Below, one piece after another: positions 16,801-24,200 of a DNA stretch of 64,000 nucleotides (its first letter is position 1; each line of letters begins with the position of its first letter). This stretch comes from a bacterium (GTDB lineage Bacteria > Bacillota > Bacilli > Lactobacillales > Streptococcaceae). The translations under genes were made by a program, and so were the position numbers. The notes below the pieces were generated by a model. It worked only from the letters and a program-made list of their open reading frames with translations, was not told where the DNA came from and searched no databases. Location of the stretch: contig CAJNCG010000002.1 of the NCBI GenBank assembly GCA_905221205.1, forward strand, positions 514,926-578,925, in the 5' to 3' direction.

Positions 16801-19683
16801 GTAGATGCAAAAGATCCAAAAGGAAATGTCATCGGGGAATACACTCTTGAAGTAGTAGACGGTAAGGCTGTCGGAGTATTAACTCCAAATGCAACTTACT
16901 ACGGAGAAGTACAACCAGTTCGTGTTCAAGCAGCGGATAAAAATGGAATCACAGTAGAAACTACTTACACACCATATATCACACCGGTAACACCAACAGC
17001 GACTCCAGCAACTTCAGAAGGAATCCAAGGTAAACCACAAGAAGGTACACCTACATTCAAAGAAGGCGACAAGAAAGTACCAATTAACCTAGAAAAAGCA
17101 CCAAAACTAGTAGATCCAACAACAGGTAAAACAACAGAAGAAAAATCTGTAACAGTACCAGGAGAAGGAACTTACGAAATTGATGAAAATGGAAAAGTAA
17201 CATTTAAACCAGAACCAAACTTCACTGGTGAAGCTAAAGGAATTGAAGTTCAACGTGAAGATAAAAACGGAACACCAGTAAATGGTAAATACACTCCATT
17301 TGTTAAGCCAGTAACACCAAAAGGTGAAGACAAAGGTACTGAAGATGTTCAAGGAGCAACACAAAAAGCAACTCCAACATTCACAGGTGGTAAAACTACA
17401 GTTAATGGTAAAGAAGAAACAGTAGAAATCAACTACGATAAACCAGCTAAACTGGTAGATCCAACAACTGGAAAACCAACAGATGAAACAACTGTAAAAG
17501 TACCAGGTGAAGGAACATACACGATTGATCCGAAATCTGGAGAAGTTTCATTCACACCAGAACCACAATTCAAAGGTAAAACTTCAGGAATTAAAGTTCA
17601 ACGTGAAGACAAGAACGGAACACCAGCAACAGCAACTTACACACCAACTGTAGTTCCAGTAACACCAACAGGTGAAGAAAAAACTACTGTAGGTATCCAA
17701 GGAGCAACGCAAAAAGCAACTCCAAACTTCACACCAGGTAAAACAACTGTTAATGGAGTAGAAAAAACTGTAGAAATCGATACTGAGAAACCAGCGAAAT
17801 TCGTAGATCCAGAAACAGGAAAACCAACGGATAAAACTACTATTAAAGTACCGAACGAAGGAACATACACAATCGATCCGAAATCTGGAGAAGTAACATT
17901 CACACCAGAACCACAATTCACAGGACGCGGAACAGGTGTAACAGTTCAACGTGTTGACAAAAATGGAACACCAGCTGAATCAACATACACACCAACAGTA
18001 GTAGGGGTAACACCAACAGGTAAAGAAGCGAAATCTAAAGACCTACAAGGTGAAACTCAAACAGGAAAACCAACCTTCACGGGTGGTAAAACAACTGTAA
18101 ATGGTAAAGAAGAAACAGTAGAAATCGACAATGATAAACCAGCAACATTCGAAGATGGTTCAACTACAAAAGTAGTACCAAATGAAGGAACTTACACAGT
18201 AGCACCAGATGGAACTGTAACATTCGTACCAGAACCAAAATTCACAGGTGTAGCACAAGGTGTAACTGTTAAACGTGTTGATAAAAACGGCACACCAGTC
18301 ACAGCCAAATACACACCAACGGTAATTCCAGTATCACCATCAGGTGAAGATGTGACATCAGTTGGTCCTAAGAACACGCCTCAAGAAGGAACACCAGTCT
18401 TCAAAGGTGGATCAGAAACTGTGAATGGTAAGAAGAAAACGGTAGAAATCGATAATGATGTACCAGCGACATTCGAAGATGGCTCAACTACAAAAGTAGT
18501 ACCAGGAGAAGGAACTTACAAGGTTGATCCAAATGGAAAAGTAACCTTCACTCCAGAAAAAGACTTCGTAGGTGTAACAAAAGGTGTAACTGTAAAACGT
18601 GTTGACAAAAATGGAACACCAGTAACAGCTAAATACACACCAACAGTTCTAGGAGCAACATCAACGAAAGATGTAGAATCTGAAGGACCAAAAGGTAAAC
18701 CTCAATCAAATACTCCAGTATTCGAAGGAGACATCGACAAAGATGTACCACCAACATTTGAAGATGGAAAAACTACAAAAGTAGTACCAGGTCAAGGAAC
18801 GTACACGATCGATCCAAATGGAAAAGTAACCTTCACTCCAGAAAAAGACTTCGTAGGTACATCATCTGGTGTAACGGTTGTTAGAAAAGATAAAAACGGT
18901 AAAACAATTTTTGCATCTTACACACCAACAGTTCGTCCAGACACTATCTTCAGAGATAAAGAAGGTAAAGAAATTCCAGGATACCCAAGTGAAGATGGAA
19001 CAACTCCGAAGAAAGATATTCCAGGCTACCGCTTCGTAGAAACTATTACTGATAATGACGGTAATACCAAACACGTCTACGAAAAAGTTAAGACTTTCTT
19101 CAAAGATAAAGAAGGCAAAGAAATTCCAGGATATCCATCAGAAGAAGGCGAAACACCTAAGAAAGATATCCCAGGCTACCGCTTCGTAGAGACTAAGAAG
19201 CTTCCAAATGGAGATATCGAGCACGTTTACGAGAAGATTTCTAGTCCATATACTCCTCAACCAAATCCAGGTAAAGAAACTACAACAACTTGGACAGATG
19301 AAAAAGGAAATCCATTGAAACCAACGGAACCAGGTTCTAAAGAACCAGGAACAATTCCAGGTTACGAATATGTCAAGACTGTGACAGATCCAAATGGAAA
19401 TATTAGACATATCTTCCGTAAAGTTGAAATGCCAACTCCAACACCGGTTGAGCCAAGTCAACCAGTTTCTCCACAAGAGCCAACAAGTCCTGAGAAACCA
19501 GTAACTCCAGATATGCCAGCAGCACCTGAGCAACCAAAACAACCAGCAACACCTAAATATGTTGAAGGTCAAAAAGAGTTGCCAAATACTGGTACAGAAG
19601 ACAATGCTAGCCTTGCAGCACTTGGACTTCTTGGAGTCTTGAGTGGATTCGGTCTTGTAGCTCGTAAGAAGAAAGAAGATTAA
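10879..19683 (+). CDS. Giant YSIRK/LPXTG fibril adhesin with CshA-type repeats (fibril 2)
   Basis: A 2934-residue paralogue of fibril 1. Order seen: YSIRK-type signal; a charged linker; two FIVAR-like helical segments; a head of the same unrecognised type as fibril 1 (about residues 304-1030, sharing VYVHGYQSEN/IYVHGYQSEN, EIYGY.YxQGNHYVY and KKRFSLSPEATAAGY motifs); an Ala-rich coiled coil (about 1035-1165); 13 CshA-type repeats (about 1218-2684), more diverged from each other than in fibril 1; three MucBP-like modules (about 2690-2851); a Pro-rich segment; LPNTG at 2901-2905, membrane segment and KKKED. ATG 10879 is chosen by alignment with paralogues and AGGAGG at 861-866; the upstream in-frame ATG 10846 lies before the Shine-Dalgarno sequence. 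Its 5' and 3' ends are near-identical mosaics of fibril 1, so gene conversion is likely. Probable wall-anchored adhesive fibril; ligand unknown. Confidence 0.88.
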   Translation: MNGKQQQDFRVEKYIRYGIRKYSFGAASVAIAAGLMFLGNGAVSASETGVNGNTPDSSVVVSNPENDGTSAKPATSVDKNEVKAEESKKVDTSVQKEAEDKKVAEEKTVEAPKANTEKAAEKAAANKTALYEVISSLEQGIAAAKNADASALSAAKEALATAKSVFANPTAEQAEVDSQTEALKALATVLVESNAAETAKKEEAANPKQETPAVDTKVLSQVSSEAEVTSQLAYSEMNKKDLATEGKAAIEAAIAKNQAVLAETNKLLADKSLTKEQVDAQLNRLNDSIQAVYDELKRNGIGRDGKFSVALSANEGYTASSTELRKENGEFLGSTGKSYKVLDGNNNYKIYVHGYQSENTDVPAANSGQSGVSGRTDIPLSKTEAQKLGREAELWKGKIRATGKANGNTIWGSGGAYEYIATEIYGYTYEQGNHYVYLTDVKKRFSLSPEATAAGYTITNVALSNLIPGLGYNEATDTVEGYVSSTLQNGVYDMRYIVTVEKGGATQQVTFRDLTAGWIGWQDTSAPLIQGKSKLVTIGDQVNHNIKYVDNDGMSRDERAGYVYRNGGAKVVAGSKTAPGGTNGATFTAVDGSKVNTENGPQTVTAHTALNGTYTGSQTSINDVVPGLNYNPQTGDITGTASEAGIFTAAVYAKDYNNTTNAKNQDWNMYGQEAHENITIAVAPKVTVSNVEAYATKVPVTISNGANKAEITMPDGTVTKLVVKDGNWTVAAGTTNTAVQEGTVLGAASTTAPSKFTLPVTSDATQYVGVDSIAAKATTDKVKANIQREFAMVNDAAGNTYKAMFNRATGKYSLPNEKAYELKDNGNGTSTLIERRVYTDAQANGDVKFVVYEFERTWNTTSSASTLVDKIAEIRKNGEVTAVGNVTRTETLVKKDNTSSDQGMVVTVSYDSVTNQWTSSDGSTVTAKESNAGWEIETSSGFKGYVSYREASSTDVASIQNAKPAGTSTSYSEAKDASVDLLKSEKANVDFTDTIDDKSDDAQSETIKTKVTVTAPDGSQKVFDAAKAEEAAYITAQRTAAAKTQAAATAVKEQQDAQNELARLQELLDRSTRTVEDAQKALDDLKLRTISPTAQELAERKLANVKEFKASIEAQLATAQANLSTKNTEVETARTAASEAEKAVETAREALKTAAAANLANPEIAAYTLGQYGSYKVTVRAVDSNGVVTTPTIGGTDSGEVTEDAVAETTYYIVVPKPEISSGAQDTPQSDTMEKGFKTGLPENSTVSDYKLVDPTSGNKVSSVTTDEGTYTVDPTTGKVSFTPAQGYIGTAKPLTVAANVTIPGEDGNPVTVEASTTYTPTVYGVKGNADGTKDIQGAVQTSKPGSERFSKLNTPENTPDGTNVDLTTAKYSLEGANDEGKVVVPNEGTYTIDPSTGVVTFTPLPTFTGTAQGVDVKVTANATDKEGATVEVTATGKYTPVVEPASPTAEAATSTDVQGATQEQPVTFNDSKTTIDGVEKKVPIDPTTYTLLDENGQPATEVPAKDATGKVVGTYTVKNVDGKAVAVFTPKDKTYVGKVEPVTVQAKDKNGTPVTTTYTPNITPVTPTGTPATSEGIQGSPQEGTPTFTQGHPVAPIKIDETQPAKLVDPTTGKPTDEPTIPAKDATGKQVGTYTIDPTSGKVTFTPNKDFVGTPVPVTVEVKDANGTPATATYTPTVKPVTPIGKVAFTEDIQGATQSGKPAFEGGKTTVNGKEETVPMDDTVPATFEDGSTTKVVPNEGTYTVDPDGTVTFKPEKTFSGKGTTQTVIRKDKNGTPARGEYTAVVHPVTPTGWDVISADIQGQEQHGKPKFKGGTVEIGGEEKTVEIDENVAPVVLDPTTKQPVAVGTPIKVEGEGVYTLKEDGTVDFVPEKTFVGEAKGVIVQRVDKLGQPAIGKYRPIVIGAKPKAQPATSQDVQGQVQKGTLTFIDSVVDKTTVPDIDHPDVKVAVQKTVPIDPATYTLLDENGQPATKVDAKDPKGNVIGEYTLEVVDGKAVGVLTPNATYYGEVQPVRVQAADKNGITVETTYTPYITPVTPTATPATSEGIQGKPQEGTPTFKEGDKKVPINLEKAPKLVDPTTGKTTEEKSVTVPGEGTYEIDENGKVTFKPEPNFTGEAKGIEVQREDKNGTPVNGKYTPFVKPVTPKGEDKGTEDVQGATQKATPTFTGGKTTVNGKEETVEINYDKPAKLVDPTTGKPTDETTVKVPGEGTYTIDPKSGEVSFTPEPQFKGKTSGIKVQREDKNGTPATATYTPTVVPVTPTGEEKTTVGIQGATQKATPNFTPGKTTVNGVEKTVEIDTEKPAKFVDPETGKPTDKTTIKVPNEGTYTIDPKSGEVTFTPEPQFTGRGTGVTVQRVDKNGTPAESTYTPTVVGVTPTGKEAKSKDLQGETQTGKPTFTGGKTTVNGKEETVEIDNDKPATFEDGSTTKVVPNEGTYTVAPDGTVTFVPEPKFTGVAQGVTVKRVDKNGTPVTAKYTPTVIPVSPSGEDVTSVGPKNTPQEGTPVFKGGSETVNGKKKTVEIDNDVPATFEDGSTTKVVPGEGTYKVDPNGKVTFTPEKDFVGVTKGVTVKRVDKNGTPVTAKYTPTVLGATSTKDVESEGPKGKPQSNTPVFEGDIDKDVPPTFEDGKTTKVVPGQGTYTIDPNGKVTFTPEKDFVGTSSGVTVVRKDKNGKTIFASYTPTVRPDTIFRDKEGKEIPGYPSEDGTTPKKDIPGYRFVETITDNDGNTKHVYEKVKTFFKDKEGKEIPGYPSEEGETPKKDIPGYRFVETKKLPNGDIEHVYEKISSPYTPQPNPGKETTTTWTDEKGNPLKPTEPGSKEPGTIPGYEYVKTVTDPNGNIRHIFRKVEMPTPTPVEPSQPVSPQEPTSPEKPVTPDMPAAPEQPKQPATPKYVEGQKELPNTGTEDNASLAALGLLGVLSGFGLVARKKKED
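14530..18930 (+). repeat. Array of 13 CshA-type fibril repeats in fibril 2
   Basis: Coding repeats opening with DIQGATQ/GIQGxxQ motifs and closing with YTPTVxPVTP. Unlike fibril 1, adjacent copies differ clearly, so the array looks older or less homogenised. Confidence 0.8.
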
Positions 19684-19728
19684 GATCTCTAATTGCTGTG
19701 ATTTGTTTAGAGTTAACAAATCATCCTG

Positions 19729-19763
19729 AAAACTGATGAATCGACTGATTCATCAGTTTTTTT
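19729..19763 (+). terminator. Terminator after fibril 2
   Basis: A perfect 14-bp stem (729-742 with 747-760, loop GACT) with a T-run to 763. The segment is paralogous to the terminator at 29926, after the CshA-like gene. Confidence 0.9.
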
Positions 19764-20174
19764 GCTAATTAGAAAAATAGACGAAAAAGTTTAGAGAGTG
19801 GCAAGTCATTGTTTAATTGAAATTTTTTTGGAAAAATCAAAAACCGAACAATAAACTGTTTGGATAAATTAGCATCTTTAGTATATAGAAACAGAAAGAT
19901 TTTATAAATACAAATGTAAATGAGGTACTAGCCTCTATGATAGTAGTTTATCCACTTGTATAAATCATAAAATTACAGTTTTTATAATTAAATTTTAAAT
20001 GAGTTGAATTTATAAAAAATGATTGAAAATTCCACAAATTAAAAAACCGAATTATTTATTCTATAAATCTACACAAAATTCGCAAAAAAAAAGAAATATA
20101 ACTGTGAAAACTAAAAAACGTAAAATAAAAAACGAAAGATCGATAAAAATTTGATGCTTAAAAATAAAAAACAC
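19764..20174. other. AT-rich intergenic spacer
   Basis: About 410 very AT-rich bases between the fibril 2 terminator and the promoter of the collapsed copy. I see no gene, RNA or repeat in it. Confidence 0.55.
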
Positions 20175-20203
20175 TTGCGAAATGTTTTAAAATGTGATAT
20201 TAT
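20175..20203 (+). promoter_or_regulatory. Promoter of collapsed fibril copy
   Basis: TTGCGA (175-180), a 17-base spacer and TATTAT (198-203) with an extended TGA element. The surrounding bases align almost column for column with the fibril 1 promoter, including the CATGTTAATT that follows. Confidence 0.65.
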
Positions 20204-20210
20204 AATTATG

Positions 20211-20292
20211 CATGTTAATTGTGGATAATAAAAATTCCTCTTTTGAGTTTTTGAAAGAGGGATTTTTATTTTTTAGTTTACGAATTAACATG
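20211..20292 (+). promoter_or_regulatory. Structured leader of collapsed copy
   Basis: The clearest of the four leaders. CATGTTAATT (211-220) pairs perfectly with AATTAACATG (283-292). Inside, a 14-pair stem (230-243 with 254-267, one G-U) runs into a T-rich tract (263-274), a typical terminator shape placed before AAGGAGG and the start codon. Confidence 0.55.
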
Positions 20293-20322
20293 ATATAAAA
20301 TAAAAGGAGGTTGTTGGTCTCA

Positions 20323-20818
20323 ATGAAAGGCAAGCAACAACAAGATTTTAGAGTAGAAAAATACATCCGTTATGGGATTCGTAAGTATAGCTTTGGAGCG
20401 GCATCTGTAGCGATTGCGGCTGGTTTGATGTTCCTCGGAAACGGAGCAGTATCTGCCTCAGAAACAGCAGTTAATGGGAACGTTTCTGATGTGGCAGTAG
20501 TTACACCTAATGCTGAAGAGAATGGGGCTAAGGATAAAGTCACAACTCCAGTAGTAGTTGATAAGGAAGTTAAAGAGGAAGCTAAACCTGAAGTAGCAAC
20601 TTCTAAAGTAGAAGAGTCTAATAAGGAAGAAGCACCAAAAACTGAACATGCCAGCAGTACCTGAGCAACCTGTACAACTAGCAACACCTAAGTATGTTGA
20701 AGGTCAAAAAGAGTTGCCAAATACTGGTACAGAAGATCATGCTAGCCTTGCGGCACTTGGACTTCTTGGAGTCTTAAGTGGATTTGGTCTTGTAGCTCGT
20801 AAGAAGAAAGAAGATTAA
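20323..20818 (+). pseudogene. Collapsed fibril gene: N- and C-terminal ends only, frame broken
   Basis: The N-terminal part (ATG 20323) encodes the same YSIRK-type signal and start of the mature protein as its neighbours but stops at TGA 20662-20664 after 113 residues. From 20648, in the +1 frame, 56 codons encode the paralogues' end: MPAVPEQP..., LPNTG, the membrane segment and KKKED, stopping at 20816-20818. Head, repeats and MucBP modules are missing. The join near 20647 looks like an internal deletion of a fibril gene of usual size. As read, the product would be a secreted 113-residue peptide without an anchor; restoring the frame would give a mini wall protein of about 165 residues. Promoter, leader, Shine-Dalgarno sequence and terminator all look intact. 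Confidence 0.85.
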
Positions 20819-20849
20819 TTAAAATCTTTCTGACAAACGAATACAGTAG

Positions 20850-20881
20850 AAAACCAATGATGTAAAAGTCATTGGTTTTTT
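20850..20881 (+). terminator. Terminator after collapsed copy
   Basis: An 11-bp perfect stem (850-860 with 869-879) with an 8-base loop and T-run to 881. Confidence 0.8.
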
Positions 20882-21069
20882 ACAATTTCCAAATATTTTC
20901 TGGAACCAGGTGCGTTATCATTTGTTAAAAACTGGTAAATATTTACTGTTATTTTACTAGATAAAAGATAAAAACTTAAAGTAAAACATATATTTATTAT
21001 TTTAAGTACAAAGAACAAGTTTGAAAGATAAAATTTATTTATTATAGTGAAAGTTTTAAGTTGAATTGC

Positions 21070-21098
21070 TTGCTTATAAGGGATGAATGTGATATCAT
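21070..21098 (+). promoter_or_regulatory. Promoter of CshA-like gene
   Basis: TTGCTT (070-075), a 17-base spacer and TATCAT (093-098) with an extended TGA element: the same geometry as the other three fibril promoters. The stretch before it (20882-21069) is AT-rich with nothing else recognisable. Confidence 0.6.
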
Positions 21099-21122
21099 TA
21101 AATTGTATCTGAAGTACGAATT

Positions 21123-21178
21123 TTCGACATACAAAACATTGTTATGTTAAATGTTTAAAAAATGCCGAAGATTTTTTT
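21123..21178 (+). promoter_or_regulatory. Leader hairpin of CshA-like gene
   Basis: TTCGACAT (123-130) faces ATGCCGAA (162-169) with one mismatch, followed by GA and seven T (172-178). The intervening bases can pair further (ACAT/ATGT). Weaker than the other leader hairpins but in the same place. Confidence 0.4.
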
Positions 21179-21228
21179 GCGCTCAGAACAGAAAAAATGA
21201 AATAAATTATAAGGAGGTTGTGAGTCTC

Positions 21229-24200
21229 ATGCAAGGCAAACAACAAGATTTTCGAACGGAGAAGTACATTCGTTACGGTATTCGTAAGTATAGCTTTGGT
21301 GCAGCATCAGTAGCGATTGCGGCTGGTTTGATGTTCCTAGGTAACGGTGCGGTATCAGCGACTGAAGTACAATCAGCTGAAACAGCTATTTCAACACCTG
21401 CTCCTAGTCAAGATGATAAAGAGAAGGAAAAGGCCGAGCCTAAAGCTGAAACAGTAGAAACTGTAAAACCTGAAACTGAAAAAGCTGCAGAAGCAAAACC
21501 TGAAGTGAAAGCAGAAGAGGCTAAGAAAGTAAACAAGGCTATCCTTGAAGCAAGTATTGCTACTTTGGAGTCTAAACTTTCAACTGCTAAATATGCAGAT
21601 GCTACAGTAGTAAGCTCAGCTAAGGAAGTATTGGCAACAGCTAAAGCAACTCTTGCCAAAGCAGATGCTAGCCAAGCAGATGTAGATGCCCAAGCAGAAA
21701 CTGTATCAGCTTTGAGCACAGTTGTAACTGAATCAAATACTGCTGGTTTCGATAAGAAACAAGCAGCTGAAAAAGCAGCTGCAAAAGCTGAAGCAGAAAA
21801 AACTGCAACTCCAGTTGAAAAAGCTCTTTCAGTAGCTACAACAACTCTTACTCAAGTATCATCAGAAGCTGAAGTAACTAACAAATTGGCTGAAACTGAG
21901 CTTGCTAAGGCAGACGTTAAAGAAGAAAACAAGGCAGCAGTTAAAGCAGCAGTTGCTAAAAACCAAGCGGTTCTGACTGAAACTAAAGCTCTTCTAGCTG
22001 ATAAGAGTGTTACAAAAGAGCAAGTAGATGCTCAATTGGAACGCCTCAACGAATCAATCCTTGCAGTTTACAATGAATTGAAAAACGCAGGAATCGGCCG
22101 TGACGGTAAGTTTGCAGTAAACTTGGCAGAGGCTCAAACAACAGCGCTTAAAGATGCAAGTACTGAAACAGGTAAAAAATGGTTAGAAGACCATGGATAT
22201 TCTTCATTATCAGATATCAAAGTAAAAACTAAAGAAGATAATCTAAAAGAAATTAAAGACTTAAACGACCAAATCCAATGGTTAGACTTTGCTGATACAA
22301 ATGCATGGACAGGGTTAAACGCAAATAACCAACTTCAAATCGGTTCAACATATACAAAAGAACTGATTCCTGGTTATATCGTTACGATGAAGGTTAAAGA
22401 ATTAAAACCATTTGAATCAACTGAAATATTCAAAAACCGTGTTGCGGGGACTGATTTAGAAAGTTCATACCAACCGGATAAAGAAAATAAATTCAACCCG
22501 GAAAATGGTGCAACAGGGTTAGGCGCAAACCCTCAAAATGGATATACACACGTTAATAATGCTGGTTTATCAACTGGTACATCAAAAACAACAATCGCAG
22601 GAACAAACCCTGCAGGACAGCCTAAAAATGGTCAAGCAGCTGGGGTTAAATTCGATGTAACAGCGACTTATAATGGTAAACCTGTTAAACCAGGTATTGT
22701 TATGACTTCTGGGGAAGATATTGGACCTCTTGAGTCTGAAATTTATACTACTAACGGGACACCATGGGACTTAGCTGCAATTGTTGGATATAAAACAAAT
22801 AAAAATGCTTATGTTCCATTAGATCAATTCAAAGATATGAATGGTGGTAAAACTGCTATCCTTAAATGGCAAGATGAAAAATTCTATAACGCCTTAAGTG
22901 GTGGAAAATTTGCTACACCTGATGCTTCTACAGCAGGTCTTGGTTCTCAAGTATTCGGTGGATACCGTAATAACGGTGGAGCAGGAACTCCAGTACTATC
23001 TACAGCAAACGTAACTGAAGTAGGATTATACATCATGTCATCTGGACAACAATCTTCTATGATTGGTATCAAATTCTCTGACTTTGGAGATCTTCCAGAA
23101 TCATACGGTTTAGCTGAACACTACTTAAGAACAGAAACTGTAGACTACTTAACTAAACAAAAGAAACAAATTCAACAACCATACTTAGGTAAAGTAAAAG
23201 CTGATATTGACTCTGCACCAGGTACTCGTGTAGTTGGAGTAGATTCAGACGATGCGAAAGACAATGCCGATGAAGGTGTAGATCAGCTTATTGCTCCAGG
23301 TAACTTTAAACCAAATAAAGATACTGGTCTTCCAGAGGTACAATTAATTAAAGCTCCGGACAATACTTATAAAGTTAAGGTTATTGCTTCGGCAAATGGT
23401 AATGAAAATTACACAGATACTGTTGCACCAGCTTATGTGCGTGGATTTATCGATTTCAACGGAAACGGTAAATTTGATAAAGGTGAAGAATCTAATATCG
23501 CTACAGTAACTGGAAATGGTCAAGAAGTAGAACTTACATTTACAAATACCCAAGTAATCGATACTAGTAAGGATGTTGTAAACTTCCGTGTTCGTATCGC
23601 AAAAGATGAAGCTCAAGTAGAAAAAGCTGCAGGAATTGCATACTCTGGGGAAGTTGAAGATAACCAAATCCAAGTTTCTCACCCACCACGTGGAGACTAT
23701 GAAGAAACTACTGGTAAACAAGGTGAAAAACAAAATATTGGTATCGAGTTCATTAACCGTGTAGAAGCTGATGCATCTGAATTAGGTTCAAACAATGGTA
23801 AAACTACTTTCAATGCTTATGGTAAAATTAATTACACTGAACAACGTAACTCAATTAGTGTAGCAACTACTAAGAAAGTTCAAACTGAAGGTGTCATGAT
23901 TGTTAACCCAGATGGATCATTAACAAAAACATTTACTAAAGCAGGTCAAGGTACTTATGAGGTAACGGATACAGGTGTAACCTTTACTCCAGAAGCTAAC
24001 TTTGTAGGTAAAGCTGATGGTATCGTACTTCGTGCGGTAGATGCTAATGGTCAATCAACTGGATGGACTGCATTAACAGATCAGAACCAACTTGCTAATG
24101 TTAACGATGGTACTCACTCAGCAGGTACTACTAAGACAATGGATGCTGTCTATGTACCAAATGTAACTCCAAAAGAAATCACTGCAAATCCTGAAACATC

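Noticed and set aside
20323..20818. Programmed frameshift joining the two frames of the collapsed fibril gene
   Set aside because: No slippery heptamer or downstream structure is visible and the frames meet at what looks like a deletion join.
21151..21228. Extended start of fibril 3 at 21151
   Set aside because: It begins inside the leader hairpin region, has no Shine-Dalgarno sequence, and adds 26 residues absent from paralogues.
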